Below, piece by piece: positions 22,545 to 31,672 of a stretch of DNA of 64,000 nt; position 1 is the first letter of the stretch, and each line of letters opens with the position of its first letter. Source of the stretch: Peribacillus simplex (GTDB lineage: Bacteria > Bacillota > Bacilli > Bacillales > DSM-1321); the NCBI RefSeq assembly GCF_001578185.1, contig NZ_CP011008.1:1578001-1642000 (forward strand), read 5' to 3'. The notes under the pieces are model-generated. The model saw only the letters and a list, made by a program, of their open reading frames with translations. It did not search any database and was not told the DNA's origin. A program made the position numbers and the translations under genes.

Positions 22545-23198
22545 ATGATTATTAGTATAATGGCTGGAGGTCCGGAATGTTTTTGGCCGGATCTGACGTG
22601 GTATAAGGAGATGACTGATCTTTGGGTCGGGGTTGACAGGGGAGTCTGGGCCTTGCTTGAAAAAGGTATCGAACCTAAGTACGGTTTTGGGGATTTTGAT
22701 TCAGTTTCGGAAGATGAATATAAGAAGATTGAGCAAACACTGGAACAAATCAATCTATATTCTTCAGAAAAGGATGAAACGGATTTAGAAATTGCATTTA
22801 AATGGGCTCTAGGGCAAAAACCAAGTGAAATTCACATTCTGGGCGGTACAGGGGGAAGAATGGATCATTTTCTTGGTAATATCCAGCTGCTCCAAAAAGA
22901 AAGTGTCCTCCCTTTTCATGAAGACATTGATATATACATAGTCGATCAGCAAAATATATTCACAGTGAAAACAGCGGGTTCATATGAGGTCGCTGCTTTG
23001 AAAGATAAGAAATACATGTCATTGCTCCCAGTAACGGCGGAAGTCAGCGGCATTACACTATCAGGCTTCAAATACCCACTGAGTGATGCAAGCCTGGAAA
23101 TGGGTTCGACGCTTTGCATCAGCAATGAACTAATTTCCGAATCTGGGAATGTTTCATTTGAGAAAGGCATATTAATGGTGATAAGAAGCAGTGATTAA
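22545..23198 (+). CDS. thiN: Thiamine pyrophosphokinase
   Basis: ThiN converts thiamine to thiamine pyrophosphate in one step. The 217-residue product has GVDRG, FGDFDSV, SEKDETDLEIAF and GGTGGRMDHFLGN, the conserved active-site series, and the ISNELI C-terminal strand. Of the ATGs at 22536, 22545 and 22560, 22545 fits best: AAAAGG at 22530-22535 is nine bases upstream, whereas 22536 has no room for a ribosome site. Formerly yloS. spoVM follows. Confidence 0.93.
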   Translation: MIISIMAGGPECFWPDLTWYKEMTDLWVGVDRGVWALLEKGIEPKYGFGDFDSVSEDEYKKIEQTLEQINLYSSEKDETDLEIAFKWALGQKPSEIHILGGTGGRMDHFLGNIQLLQKESVLPFHEDIDIYIVDQQNIFTVKTAGSYEVAALKDKKYMSLLPVTAEVSGITLSGFKYPLSDASLEMGSTLCISNELISESGNVSFEKGILMVIRSSD

Positions 23199-23219
23199 AA
23201 TTCATGCTTAGAGCAGATT

Positions 23220-23249
23220 CGGATATAATTTTCAATCATCCTATATCCG
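23220..23249 (+). repeat. Small hairpin after thiN
   Basis: Eight-base perfect arms CGGATATA (23220-23227) and TATATCCG (23242-23249) with a 14-base loop lie 21 bases after thiN. There is no T-run, so it could be an RNA 3' stabiliser or part of the spoVM promoter region; a mother-cell SigE promoter is expected here but I could not identify one convincingly. Confidence 0.4.
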
Positions 23250-23321
23250 CTTAAAAGCTTATGTTGTAATAGAAAAATTCCACTTCATCTTTTATTGTGG
23301 GATGCAAAGAGGAGGGGCATG

Positions 23322-23402
23322 ATGAAATTTTATACGATTAAATTGCCAAAAGTTCTGGGCAGTTTGGTAAGGGCTATGCTCGGAGCGTTTAAAAAAGGCT
23401 GA
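23322..23402 (+). CDS. spoVM: Stage V sporulation protein M (26 residues)
   Basis: SpoVM is a tiny amphipathic helix that recognises the convex forespore membrane and anchors SpoIVA so that the spore coat basement layer can form. The peptide begins MKFYTIKLPK, continues with LVRAMLG and ends FKKG, 26 residues and close to the B. subtilis protein. AGAGGAGGGG (23309-23318) precedes tandem ATGs at 23319 and 23322; I take the second by homology, but MMKFYTIK is possible. It lies between thiN and rpmB exactly as in B. subtilis. It is too short for ordinary gene finders. Confidence 0.95.
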   Translation: MKFYTIKLPKVLGSLVRAMLGAFKKG

Positions 23403-23416
23403 TACTTATCTCCATG

Positions 23417-23446
23417 ACACCTCTCAAATTTAGGGAGGTGTTATTC
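23417..23446 (+). terminator. Terminator after spoVM
   Basis: A nine-base-pair stem (23417-23425 with 23433-23441, one G-U pair) and a seven-base loop start 14 bases after the spoVM stop. The tail TATTCTT is only moderately T-rich. Confidence 0.65.
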
Positions 23447-23570
23447 TTCGGGATTTCTGGGGGATGATGAAAGGGGTTGGCCATCTATTAATGGGTGATG
23501 ACTTCTTTTCTTGATGCAGACTAGACCTGATCATCAAAATAAAACCATCCCCATTAAAATGCCGGCCAAT

Positions 23571-23600
23571 ACAAGTAAAAAGGCATCCTAAGAGGATGCC
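23571..23600 (-). terminator. Terminator after rpmB (minus strand)
   Basis: Arms at 23582-23588 and 23594-23600 (GGCATCC / GGATGCC, extendable by one pair) are flanked on the left by AAAAA, which reads as a T-run on the minus strand. It lies just past the rpmB stop. Confidence 0.9.
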
Positions 23601-23606
23601 GTAACA

Positions 23607-23795
23607 TTATACGCGTTCTACTTTGCCCGATTTAAGAGCTCTTGCAGAAACGTATACACGTTTAGGTTTACCGTCAACTAAAATACGTACTTTTTGAAGG
23701 TTAGCGCCCCATGTACGCTTGCTAGCGTTCATTGCGTGAGAGCGGCTGTTACCAGAACGAGTTCTTCTTCCAGTGATTACACATTTACGTGCCAT
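23607..23795 (-). CDS. rpmB: 50S ribosomal protein L28
   Basis: L28 is a small rRNA-binding protein of the large subunit. The 62-residue product is nearly identical to B. subtilis RpmB ([12 protein letters not shown] start, [31 protein letters not shown] end). It has only one cysteine, so the two CxxC pairs of zinc-binding L28 forms are absent, as in B. subtilis RpmB. TTAGGAGGG stands before the ATG on the minus strand. It is a single gene against the direction of its neighbours, the known Bacillus arrangement. Confidence 0.97.
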   Translation of the reverse strand: MARKCVITGRRTRSGNSRSHAMNASKRTWGANLQKVRILVDGKPKRVYVSARALKSGKVERV

Positions 23796-23992
23796 GTTAA
23801 ATTCCCTCCTAACTACAACAAGCTTAAGTTTTTCGCAGTCGTCTTAAGTCTTTGTAAAATACTTTAATAATTTATCATACCTACCGTTAGAATGCAATAC
23901 TTCAGTTAATTACTTTCAAGAAAAATACCTTGACATACATACTTTAAAATTGAATTATATAAAGTGCCGTACGACATTTACTTTTAAAACCA

Positions 23993-24019
23993 TTGACATT
24001 ATAGTAAAATGTCTATAGT
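23993..24019 (+). promoter_or_regulatory. Candidate SigA promoter of yloU-fakA
   Basis: TTGACA (23993-23998) and TATAGT (24014-24019) are 15 bases apart, short for SigA. A second TTGACA at 23930-23935 has TATATA 20 bases downstream. One of these probably drives yloU; both spacings are off the 17-base ideal. The rest of the rpmB-yloU gap must also hold the divergent rpmB promoter. Confidence 0.45.
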
Positions 24020-24048
24020 TGACTTGATTTTTTGGGAGGGAAAAGAAA

Positions 24049-24411
24049 ATGTCTATCGAATTACAAACGAAATATGGACAAATTGATATCTCTAATGATG
24101 TTATCGCTACTGTAGCAGGCGGCGCAGCTGTGGATTGCTACGGAATTATAGGAATGGCTTCCAAAAAACAATTTAAAGACGGCATTGCCGAAATTTTAAG
24201 AAAAGAAAACTTTACTAAGGGTGTAATAGTCCGTCAAGAAGAGGAAGAAGTTCATATCGATATGTTTATTATCGTAAGTTATGGAACGAAAATCTCGGAA
24301 GTTGCTCATAATGTGCAATCAAAGGTAAAATACACTTTGAACAAAACTGTAGGATTGGCTGTTGATTCCGTTAACATTTTTGTACAGGGTGTTCGTGTGA
24401 CGAACCCTTAA
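24049..24411 (+). CDS. yloU: Asp23/Gls24 family envelope stress protein YloU
   Basis: The product (120 residues) is of the Asp23/Gls24 (DUF322) family, small alpha-beta proteins linked to envelope or alkaline stress in Firmicutes. It has the family's N-terminal GQIDISNDVIATVAGGAA and the C-terminal VNIFVQGVRV strand. GGGAGGGAAAAG precedes the ATG. It is 19 bases upstream of fakA; this pairing is widespread in Firmicutes and suggests a shared role, but no biochemical role is established for YloU. Confidence 0.88.
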   Translation: MSIELQTKYGQIDISNDVIATVAGGAAVDCYGIIGMASKKQFKDGIAEILRKENFTKGVIVRQEEEEVHIDMFIIVSYGTKISEVAHNVQSKVKYTLNKTVGLAVDSVNIFVQGVRVTNP

Positions 24412-24430
24412 GTAATAGGAGGAAAGTTTT

Positions 24431-26101
24431 GTGTCAATTACAAGTTTAAACGGAAAGCGCTTTGCCGAAATGATCATTCAAGGTTCCAACCATTTAGCGG
24501 CAAACGCCCAAATGGTTGATGCGTTGAATGTTTTCCCTGTTCCAGATGGAGATACTGGGACGAATATGAATTTATCGATGACTTCCGGAGCGAAGGAAGT
24601 GCAAAATAACGTCCAGGAACATATTGGGAAAGTGGGTACATCTCTTTCAAGAGGACTGTTAATGGGCGCTCGCGGGAATTCAGGTGTTATCCTTTCTCAA
24701 CTTTTTCGCGGTTTTGCTAAAGCGATTGAACATAAATCGGAAATCAATAGTGAAGAATTCGCCCAAGCTTTTGAAGCTGGGGTTCAGACAGCTTATAAGG
24801 CAGTAATGAAACCTGTTGAAGGAACCATCTTAACGGTTGCAAAAGATGCAGCAAAGCAAGCGGTTTCATCAGCAGCAAACCACCAAGACCTTATTCAGGT
24901 AATGGAAGAAATCGTTACGGAGGCCAATGCTTCATTAAAACGTACACCGGATCTTCTTCCGGTCCTAAAAGAAGTGGGAGTCGTAGACAGCGGCGGGCAA
25001 GGGTTAGTGTTTGTATATGAAGGCTTCCTTGCTGTGCTGAAAGGTGAGGCACTTCCAGTCCGTTCTGCTAATGGCCCAAGTATGGATGACATGATCAATG
25101 CCGAACACCATATGAACGTACAAGGGCATATGAATACGGAAGATATCTTGTATGGTTACTGCACGGAATTCATGGTCCGATTGGAAAGTGAAAAACTTGC
25201 CAATAAATCGTTTGATGAAGAAAAATTCCGAAATGATTTAAGTGAATACGGAGATTCCTTATTAGTCATCTCTGATGATGAAGTTGTCAAAGTACATATT
25301 CACTCTGAACAGCCTGGCACGTGCCTGAATTATGGACAGCAATACGGTAGTTTAATCAAACTGAAAATCGATAATATGCGTGAACAGCATACTGCGATAG
25401 TAGGTGAATCGAATACATCGCTTCAAACGAAACCGTCAACCAAAGAGAAGTACGGTGTAGTGTCCGTAGCTATGGGTGCTGGCATAAGCGAGTTATTCAA
25501 AAGCATCGGCGCTAAGTCTGTCATCGAAGGCGGGCAAACGATGAATCCTAGCACGGAAGATATTGTTAAAGCGGTTGAAGAGGCATATGCAGATCATGTC
25601 ATCATCTTGCCTAACAATAAAAATATCATCATGGCGGCCAATCAAGCTGCAGATGTACTTGGTGATCATGTGACTGTTATACCAACGAAAACGGTACCAC
25701 AGGGAATGGCAGCATTGTTGGCTTTCAACCCTTCACTAGATGCTGAAGAGAATAAAAAAGCGATGATTGAAGCTCTTTCGCATGTGAAAACGGGCCAGAT
25801 TACTTATGCTGTGCGGGATACCAGCATTGACGGCCTTGCAATTGAGACCGGTGACTTCATGGGAATCGCTGAAGGAACCATCAAAGTCAAGGATAAAGAC
25901 ATGACTCAAGCGGCAAAAGACCTTCTCTCCGATATGATTGACGAAGAATCCGAAATCCTTACCATTTTATATGGAGAGGATGCAACGGCAGAAGATGTCG
26001 AAGGTCTTGTTGCGTTTTGTAATGAGAATTTCGAAGACGTTGAAGTTGAAGTCCATAATGGGAAACAACCTTTATATTCTTTCATTTTTTCAATTGAATA
26101 A
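24431..26101 (+). CDS. fakA: Fatty acid kinase catalytic subunit FakA
   Basis: FakA, with a FakB fatty-acid carrier, phosphorylates exogenous fatty acids to acyl phosphates that PlsX/PlsY can use. The 556-residue protein starts with a DhaL-type nucleotide-binding domain (NVFPVPDGDTGTNMNLS, about 35-51, and LMGARGNSGVILSQ), followed by a middle domain and a C-terminal DegV-like domain. The start is GTG 24431, preceded by TAGGAGGAAAG, as in B. subtilis YloV. plsX, the enzyme that consumes its product, lies about 4.5 kb downstream. Confidence 0.94.
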   Translation: MSITSLNGKRFAEMIIQGSNHLAANAQMVDALNVFPVPDGDTGTNMNLSMTSGAKEVQNNVQEHIGKVGTSLSRGLLMGARGNSGVILSQLFRGFAKAIEHKSEINSEEFAQAFEAGVQTAYKAVMKPVEGTILTVAKDAAKQAVSSAANHQDLIQVMEEIVTEANASLKRTPDLLPVLKEVGVVDSGGQGLVFVYEGFLAVLKGEALPVRSANGPSMDDMINAEHHMNVQGHMNTEDILYGYCTEFMVRLESEKLANKSFDEEKFRNDLSEYGDSLLVISDDEVVKVHIHSEQPGTCLNYGQQYGSLIKLKIDNMREQHTAIVGESNTSLQTKPSTKEKYGVVSVAMGAGISELFKSIGAKSVIEGGQTMNPSTEDIVKAVEEAYADHVIILPNNKNIIMAANQAADVLGDHVTVIPTKTVPQGMAALLAFNPSLDAEENKKAMIEALSHVKTGQITYAVRDTSIDGLAIETGDFMGIAEGTIKVKDKDMTQAAKDLLSDMIDEESEILTILYGEDATAEDVEGLVAFCNENFEDVEVEVHNGKQPLYSFIFSIE

Positions 26102-26173
26102 AAAGAGTATCATAAGATAAGTGAGACTTCATCGACTCTTTGTTTGAAGGACCTGAAAAAAATAAAAGGCAAT

Positions 26174-26212
26174 AAACTGCATAAGTCATTAGGCTATGCA
26201 GTTTTATTTTTG
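26174..26212 (+). terminator. Terminator after fakA
   Basis: A ten-base-pair perfect stem (26174-26183 with 26195-26204) with an 11-base loop merges into TTTTATTTTTG. Confidence 0.88.
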
Positions 26213-26325
26213 TGAAATGAAGGATTACGAACAGCATGAATGGAATTACAATAAATTTGGCGTTATTATTAAACTAACTCCCAGTGTTTCCCTTGGGTTC
26301 AGTTCTAAAAAAGGAGGAGCGATTC

Positions 26326-26988
26326 ATGAAATATAGAAGTGTGTTCGATATAATTGGTCCTGTTATGATTGGTCCCTCTAGTTCCCATACAGCAGGGGCT
26401 GCAAGAATCGGTAGGGTTGCCAGGCATTTATTCGACCGGGAACCTAAATGGGCCCATATTTCTTTTTACGGATCGTTTGCTAAAACCTATAAAGGCCATG
26501 GAACGGATGTAGCCATTGTAGGAGGCTTACTTGATTTTGATACATTTGATGAGAGAATCAAAGAATCGCTGGAAATAGCCCGGAAAAAGAAAATGAAAAT
26601 CACTTTTCGTGAAGAAGAAGCCGTGCCGGAACACCCCAATACAGCAAAAATAACGGTGGGGGATGATGATGGCGAACTGGAACTTGTCGGTATATCGATT
26701 GGCGGGGGGAAAATTGAAATTGTCGAACTGAATGGGTTTAAATTGAGGCTATCCGGCCACAATCCTGCCATACTCGTCGTTCATGATGATCGATTTGGTG
26801 CCATTGCCAATGTTTCAAACATTTTAGCCAAGCATCAAATCAATATTGGACAGATGGAAGTCTCCCGTAAAGAGAAAGGGAAGATGGCCTTGATGACCAT
26901 TGAAGTGGATCATAACTTGGAGGATCAGGTCATCAACGAAATAACAGCGCTCCCCAATATCACTCAAGTAGCGAGGATTGTTGATTGA
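26326..26988 (+). CDS. sdaAB: L-serine dehydratase, beta subunit
   Basis: SdaAB with SdaAA forms an iron-sulfur L-serine deaminase giving pyruvate and ammonia. The 220-residue protein has the conserved GPVMIGPSSSHTAGAARIGR start and a C-terminal ACT domain (VVHDDRFGAIANVSNILAKHQINIGQMEVSRKEKG in pieces). ATG 26326 follows AAGGAGGAGC; the upstream in-frame ATG-like start at 26284 lacks a ribosome site. sdaAA follows after 37 bases. Confidence 0.93.
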   Translation: MKYRSVFDIIGPVMIGPSSSHTAGAARIGRVARHLFDREPKWAHISFYGSFAKTYKGHGTDVAIVGGLLDFDTFDERIKESLEIARKKKMKITFREEEAVPEHPNTAKITVGDDDGELELVGISIGGGKIEIVELNGFKLRLSGHNPAILVVHDDRFGAIANVSNILAKHQINIGQMEVSRKEKGKMALMTIEVDHNLEDQVINEITALPNITQVARIVD

Positions 26989-27025
26989 TAGGGCAATCGT
27001 TTCCACTTAGGAAGGAGAAGGTATC

Positions 27026-27910
27026 ATGTTTCGAAATGTAGCGGAATTAGTAGAATTGGCTGATTCAAAGCAGAAAAAAATATCTACACTGATGATAGAA
27101 CAAGAAATAGAAGTAACGGGAAAAAGCCGTGAACAAATCATCCACCAGATGGGAGTCAATCTGGATGTAATGGAACAGGCAGTTGAAAAGGGACTCCAAG
27201 GTGTACGATCCGTTTCCGGGCTGACGGGCGGGGATGCAGTCCTTCTTCAGAATTACATTAAATCCGGAAATTCCTTATCCGGTGAGATGCTGTTGGATGC
27301 GGTCAGCAAAGCCGTGGCAACAAACGAAGTGAACGCAGCGATGGGAACGATTTGTGCGACGCCCACTGCCGGATCTGCGGGTGTTGTGCCTGGAACCCTG
27401 TTTGCTTTGCAAAATAAATTAAAACCGAATCGGGAGCAGAAAATTGAGTTCCTATTTACAGCAGGGGCATTTGGTTTTATTGTAGCGAATAATGCTTCGA
27501 TTTCTGGAGCCGCAGGGGGATGTCAGGCAGAGGTCGGTTCTGCTTCGGGCATGGCAGCGGCAGCAATTGTTGAAATGGCAGGAGGGACACCGGCACAAAG
27601 TGCAGAAGCAATGGCAATAACCTTAAAGAACATGCTAGGTCTTGTATGTGATCCTGTTGCTGGGCTTGTGGAAGTGCCTTGTGTGAAGCGGAATGCCATG
27701 GGGGCAGCCAATGCTATGGTTGCCGCAGATATGGCGCTAGCGGGTATCACAAGCCGCATACCGTGTGATGAAGTGATTGATGCGATGTACAAAATCGGGC
27801 AAACGATGCCATCGGCTCTTAGAGAAACTGCACAAGGAGGATTAGCGGCTACACCGACTGGACGGGAGTTGGAAGCGAAAATCTTTGGCTTGCCGCTGAA
27901 TAAGAAGTGA
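27026..27910 (+). CDS. sdaAA: L-serine dehydratase, alpha subunit
   Basis: This is the [4Fe-4S]-carrying subunit. The 294-residue sequence has the family's ATPTAGSAGVVPG, ISGAAGGCQAEVGSASGMAAA, LVCDPVAGLVEVPC and NAMGAANAM segments; the cysteines in these blocks fit the cluster ligands. GGAAGGAGAAGG precedes the ATG. It overlaps recG by four bases (GTGA). Confidence 0.94.
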   Translation: MFRNVAELVELADSKQKKISTLMIEQEIEVTGKSREQIIHQMGVNLDVMEQAVEKGLQGVRSVSGLTGGDAVLLQNYIKSGNSLSGEMLLDAVSKAVATNEVNAAMGTICATPTAGSAGVVPGTLFALQNKLKPNREQKIEFLFTAGAFGFIVANNASISGAAGGCQAEVGSASGMAAAAIVEMAGGTPAQSAEAMAITLKNMLGLVCDPVAGLVEVPCVKRNAMGAANAMVAADMALAGITSRIPCDEVIDAMYKIGQTMPSALRETAQGGLAATPTGRELEAKIFGLPLNKK

Positions 27911-29958
27911 ACTCCACTTTACAGGAACCCATAACAGCAGTAAAAGGCATTGGGGGCGAAACAGCGGCAGCTTTGGAGGAAATGGAGATCCATACCGTCG
28001 CGGATCTCCTTGAGCACCTTCCATATCGCTATGAAGATTATCGATTGAGGGATTTAGAAACGGTCGAGCATGATGAGAGGGTTACTGTAGAAGGAAAGGT
28101 TCATACGGTGCCCACGTTAGGATACTTTGGGAAGAAAAAATCCAGACTTACGATTAAATTATTGACTGGGAGATATTTAATAAATGTCATTTTTTTTAAT
28201 CAGCCATATCTGAAGCCCAAGCTTGCAATAGGCGAAACTGTTACTGTAACTGGGAAATGGGATCGTCATCGCCAAACCATTACAGGCTCGGAATGCCACG
28301 TTGGTGATCATAGCAGGGAGAAAGAGTTCGAACCTGTGTATTCAGTAAAGGGCAGCATTACTGTTAAAGGGCTACGCCGCTTTATCTCCAATGCATTTTC
28401 TCAGTACGGAGCAATGATAGAAGAAAATCTGCCCCCGCAATTGTTGGCGACATACAAACTGATGCCGCGTAACGATGCTCTTCGTACCATGCATTTCCCT
28501 CTTTCGGCTAATGATGTAAAAAAGGCTCGACGCCGTTTTGTATATGAAGAATTTTTATTGTTTCAACTTAAAATGCAGGCGCTTCGTAAAGTGCAGCGAG
28601 AACAGTCAAAAGGGATTGGTCAGGAGTTTGATGTGGGGCAAGTGGCGGCCTTCGTTGAGACTCTCCCCTTTCCATTGACGAACGCTCAGCGAAGGGTCGT
28701 CGAGGAAATATTGAACGACATGAAATCCCCCTATCGGATGAATCGCCTACTTCAAGGGGATGTCGGTTCAGGAAAAACTGTGGTTGCCGCCATATGCTTG
28801 AAGGCGACGATTACAGCAGGTTTTCAAGGTGCACTTATGGTCCCGACGGAAATCTTGGCTGAGCAGCATACACAATCCCTTAGGGCCATGTTGGAACCTA
28901 GTGGAGTAAAGGTCGCATTGTTGACTAGTTCGGTAAAAGGCAAAAAGCGCAAGGAACTATTGCAATTGCTAGAGTCCGGGGAGCTTGATCTTTTGATAGG
29001 AACACATGCATTGATACAGGATGAAGTGAATTTTCGGAACCTTGGTCTTGTCATAACGGATGAACAACATCGTTTCGGAGTGGAGCAGCGCCGGATCCTT
29101 CGTGAAAAAGGTGCAAATCCAGATGTTCTATTCATGACGGCAACACCGATTCCCCGAACGCTGGCAATTACAGTGTTTGGGGAAATGGACGTCTCAACGA
29201 TAGACGAAATGCCGGCAGGGCGTAAAGCGATAGAAACCTATTGGGCGAAACACCAAATGCTCGATCGGATTTTAACTTTCGTCGAAAAGGAACTAAGGCG
29301 AGGGAGACAGGCTTACGTCATCTGTCCTTTGATTGAGGAGTCGGAGAAACTTGATTCATTACAAAATGTTCTTGATGTTCATGCAATGCTTACACAATAC
29401 TTTACGAACATGTATAAAGTGGGGCTCATGCATGGACGTCTGCCTACGGATGAAAAAGACGAAGTGATGCAGCAGTTTAGTGCCAATGAAGCACAAATCC
29501 TTGTCTCCACAACGGTTGTTGAAGTTGGGGTGAATGTTCCTAATGCAACGGTAATGGTCATTTATGATGCGGAGCGCTTTGGGCTTTCACAGTTGCATCA
29601 GTTACGGGGGAGAGTCGGAAGGGGGAGTGATCAGTCCTTTTGCATCCTCCTGGCTGACCCGAAAACGGAAGTCGGCAAAGAACGGATGAAAATCATGACC
29701 GAGACAAACGATGGTTTTGCTCTTTCCGAGAAAGATTTGGAACTTCGGGGCCCTGGTGATTTCTTCGGTAAAAAACAAAGCGGCCTTCCTGAGTTCAAAG
29801 TAGCCGACATGGTCCATGATTACAGGACCTTGGAAGTGGCAAGGATGGATGCTTCAAAATTGATCGCCTCACAAAGCTTTTGGCATTCCCCGGAGTATGC
29901 ACCGCTACGGAACTATTTAGAGGGTACGGGCGTATTTACGGGAGAAAAGCTGGACTGA
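27907..29958 (+). CDS. recG: ATP-dependent DNA helicase RecG
   Basis: RecG regresses stalled forks and processes Holliday junctions and R-loops. The 683-residue protein has an N-terminal wedge (OB) domain, Walker A GDVGSGKT near 280, a DEQH box, the [12 protein letters not shown] motif III and the LRGRVGRG motif VI, then the TRG region near the C terminus. It starts with GTG at 27907 overlapping the sdaAA stop, so it is probably coupled to serine dehydratase expression. It is followed by a terminator that overlaps the fapR promoter. Confidence 0.96.
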   Translation: MNSTLQEPITAVKGIGGETAAALEEMEIHTVADLLEHLPYRYEDYRLRDLETVEHDERVTVEGKVHTVPTLGYFGKKKSRLTIKLLTGRYLINVIFFNQPYLKPKLAIGETVTVTGKWDRHRQTITGSECHVGDHSREKEFEPVYSVKGSITVKGLRRFISNAFSQYGAMIEENLPPQLLATYKLMPRNDALRTMHFPLSANDVKKARRRFVYEEFLLFQLKMQALRKVQREQSKGIGQEFDVGQVAAFVETLPFPLTNAQRRVVEEILNDMKSPYRMNRLLQGDVGSGKTVVAAICLKATITAGFQGALMVPTEILAEQHTQSLRAMLEPSGVKVALLTSSVKGKKRKELLQLLESGELDLLIGTHALIQDEVNFRNLGLVITDEQHRFGVEQRRILREKGANPDVLFMTATPIPRTLAITVFGEMDVSTIDEMPAGRKAIETYWAKHQMLDRILTFVEKELRRGRQAYVICPLIEESEKLDSLQNVLDVHAMLTQYFTNMYKVGLMHGRLPTDEKDEVMQQFSANEAQILVSTTVVEVGVNVPNATVMVIYDAERFGLSQLHQLRGRVGRGSDQSFCILLADPKTEVGKERMKIMTETNDGFALSEKDLELRGPGDFFGKKQSGLPEFKVADMVHDYRTLEVARMDASKLIASQSFWHSPEYAPLRNYLEGTGVFTGEKLD

Positions 29959-29978
29959 TCTGAATGAAAATCCATTAG

Positions 29979-30019
29979 CAGATTGCGAGAATTTTTTCAA
30001 TATCTTGCAATCTGTTTTT
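29979..30019 (+). terminator. recG terminator overlapping the fapR promoter
   Basis: A 12-base-pair stem (29979-29990 with 30003-30014, one G-U pair) with a 12-base loop is followed by TTTTT (30015-30019). Its right arm contains TTGCAA, which is also the best -35 box for fapR. Confidence 0.85.
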
Positions 30020-30033
30020 AAAATATATATACT
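30005..30033 (+). promoter_or_regulatory. SigA promoter of the fapR operon
   Basis: TTGCAA (30005-30010) and TATACT (30028-30033) are separated by exactly 17 bases. Transcription would start near 30040, inside the FapR box, about 37 bases before the fapR start codon. Confidence 0.8.
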
Positions 30034-30036
30034 ACT

Positions 30037-30055
30037 ATTAGTACCTAGTCATAAT
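30037..30055 (+). promoter_or_regulatory. FapR operator
   Basis: ATTAGTACCTAGTCATAAT matches the known FapR box, whose best half-site is TTAGTACC followed by a degenerate inverted half. It begins three bases after the -10 box, so bound FapR would block transcription initiation of fapR-plsX-fabD-fabG; malonyl-CoA releases FapR in B. subtilis. This is autoregulation visible in the sequence. Confidence 0.88.
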
Positions 30056-30076
30056 ACTACGGATGGTGACCTTCAG

Positions 30077-30634
30077 ATGCGAAGAAGTAAGAAGGAACGC
30101 CAGCAATTATTAATCGAAACGATTAAACAGAATCCTTTTGTAACGGATGAGGAGCTGGCTGAAAAATATTCGGTGAGCGTCCAGACTATTAGGCTTGATC
30201 GTCTTGAATTATCGATACCGGAACTGCGTGAACGTATTAAAAGCGTGGCTGAGAAGAAATTCAGTGACGAAATTAGGGCTTTGCCTTTGGATGAAATCAT
30301 CGGGGAAGTAATTGATCTTAATTTAGATGACAATGCTATTTCGATTTTGGATATAAATAAAGAGCATGTCTTTAAGCGGAATGGAATTGCAAGGGGGCAT
30401 CATCTTTTTGCCCAAGCGAATTCATTGGCTGTAGCGGTCATTAATGACGAACTGGCATTAACTGCAAAAGCATCCATTTTATTTACTCGTTCTGTAAAGG
30501 AAAATGAAAGAGTGATAGCTAAAGCGAAGGTTAAAAACGTGGACCACACCAACGATCGTTCCGTGGTGGAAGTCAGAAGCTACGTTGGTAATGAACTGGT
30601 TTTTAAAGGCGAGTTCGAAATGTATCGCTCTTAA
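30077..30634 (+). CDS. fapR: Transcriptional repressor of fatty acid and phospholipid synthesis
   Basis: FapR represses fatty acid and phospholipid genes and is released by malonyl-CoA. The 185-residue protein has an N-terminal DeoR-like helix-turn-helix ([24 protein letters not shown]) and a C-terminal hot-dog domain with [17 protein letters not shown], the malonyl-CoA site region. ATG 30077 gives the MRR-KERQ start of B. subtilis FapR, with a weak GGTGA site; the in-frame start at 30005 lies upstream of the transcription start and is excluded. plsX follows 24 bases later. Confidence 0.95.
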   Translation: MRRSKKERQQLLIETIKQNPFVTDEELAEKYSVSVQTIRLDRLELSIPELRERIKSVAEKKFSDEIRALPLDEIIGEVIDLNLDDNAISILDINKEHVFKRNGIARGHHLFAQANSLAVAVINDELALTAKASILFTRSVKENERVIAKAKVKNVDHTNDRSVVEVRSYVGNELVFKGEFEMYRS

Positions 30635-30658
30635 CTTTCTAGTAAAGGATGAAAGAAA

Positions 30659-31648
30659 ATGAAGATAACGATAGATGCAATGGGTGGCGATAATGCTCCC
30701 AAGGCACAGGTTTTAGGAGCGATGAAAGCTGTTGAGGCTTTTTCCGATGTGGAAATTACCTTGGTGGGCAATGAAGCGGAGATAAATCAATACTTAACGA
30801 AACATGGCCGAATAAAGGTTGTACATACTGATGAAAAAATATTAAGTACCGATGAACCGGTTCGTGCGGTTCGCCGCAAGAAAAGTGCCTCGATGGTATT
30901 AGCTGCACAACAAGTGGCTGATGGAGAAGCAGATGCATGCATTTCTTCAGGCAATACTGGTGCGCTAATGGCTGCAGGCTTGTTTGTTGTTGGAAGGATA
31001 GAAGGCATTGAACGTCCGGCATTGGCTCCAACCCTTCCGACAATCGATGGTAAAGGTTTCGTATTTCTGGATGTAGGTGCGAACTCTGATGCGAAGCCGG
31101 AGCATCTGCTGCAATTCGCAATAATGGGATCTGTTTATGCACAAAAAGTGCGGGGAATTGAAAAGCCACGGGTCGGACTCCTGAATATCGGAACAGAAGA
31201 AAAAAAGGGGAATGAACTGACTAAGCAGGCTTTTACATTGCTACAGCAATCATCGGAGATATCCTTTATAGGTAATGTAGAGGCCAGGGACCTTCTAAAT
31301 GGACCGGCAGATGTTGTCGTTACGGACGGCTTCACGGGAAATATGGTGTTGAAGACACTTGAAGGTACTGCTATGGGTGTATTTAAAATGGTGAAAACGG
31401 CCTTGATGAGCAACTTCAAGAGTAAGATGGCTGCAGCAATGGTCAAACCGGAACTAAAGGGCATTAAAATTAAAATGGATTATTCGGAGTATGGCGGTGC
31501 TGGCCTATTCGGTTTGAAGGCCCCTGTCATAAAGGCGCATGGTTCTTCAGATGCGAACGCGGTCTATAATGCGATACGCCAGACTCGCGATATGGTGGGG
31601 AATGACGTCATATCGACCATTGCAAAGACAATAGAAAAACAAAAATAA
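30659..31648 (+). CDS. plsX: Phosphate acyltransferase PlsX
   Basis: PlsX converts acyl-ACP to acyl phosphate, the acyl donor for PlsY in phospholipid synthesis, and also takes FakA product in the reverse direction. The 329-residue protein begins [13 protein letters not shown], and has [28 protein letters not shown] and [10 protein letters not shown], all conserved family blocks. It lies between fapR and fabD in the FapR-controlled operon. Confidence 0.96.
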   Translation: MKITIDAMGGDNAPKAQVLGAMKAVEAFSDVEITLVGNEAEINQYLTKHGRIKVVHTDEKILSTDEPVRAVRRKKSASMVLAAQQVADGEADACISSGNTGALMAAGLFVVGRIEGIERPALAPTLPTIDGKGFVFLDVGANSDAKPEHLLQFAIMGSVYAQKVRGIEKPRVGLLNIGTEEKKGNELTKQAFTLLQQSSEISFIGNVEARDLLNGPADVVVTDGFTGNMVLKTLEGTAMGVFKMVKTALMSNFKSKMAAAMVKPELKGIKIKMDYSEYGGAGLFGLKAPVIKAHGSSDANAVYNAIRQTRDMVGNDVISTIAKTIEKQK

Positions 31649-31672
31649 ATCAAAGAGGCAGGGGAGTAACAG

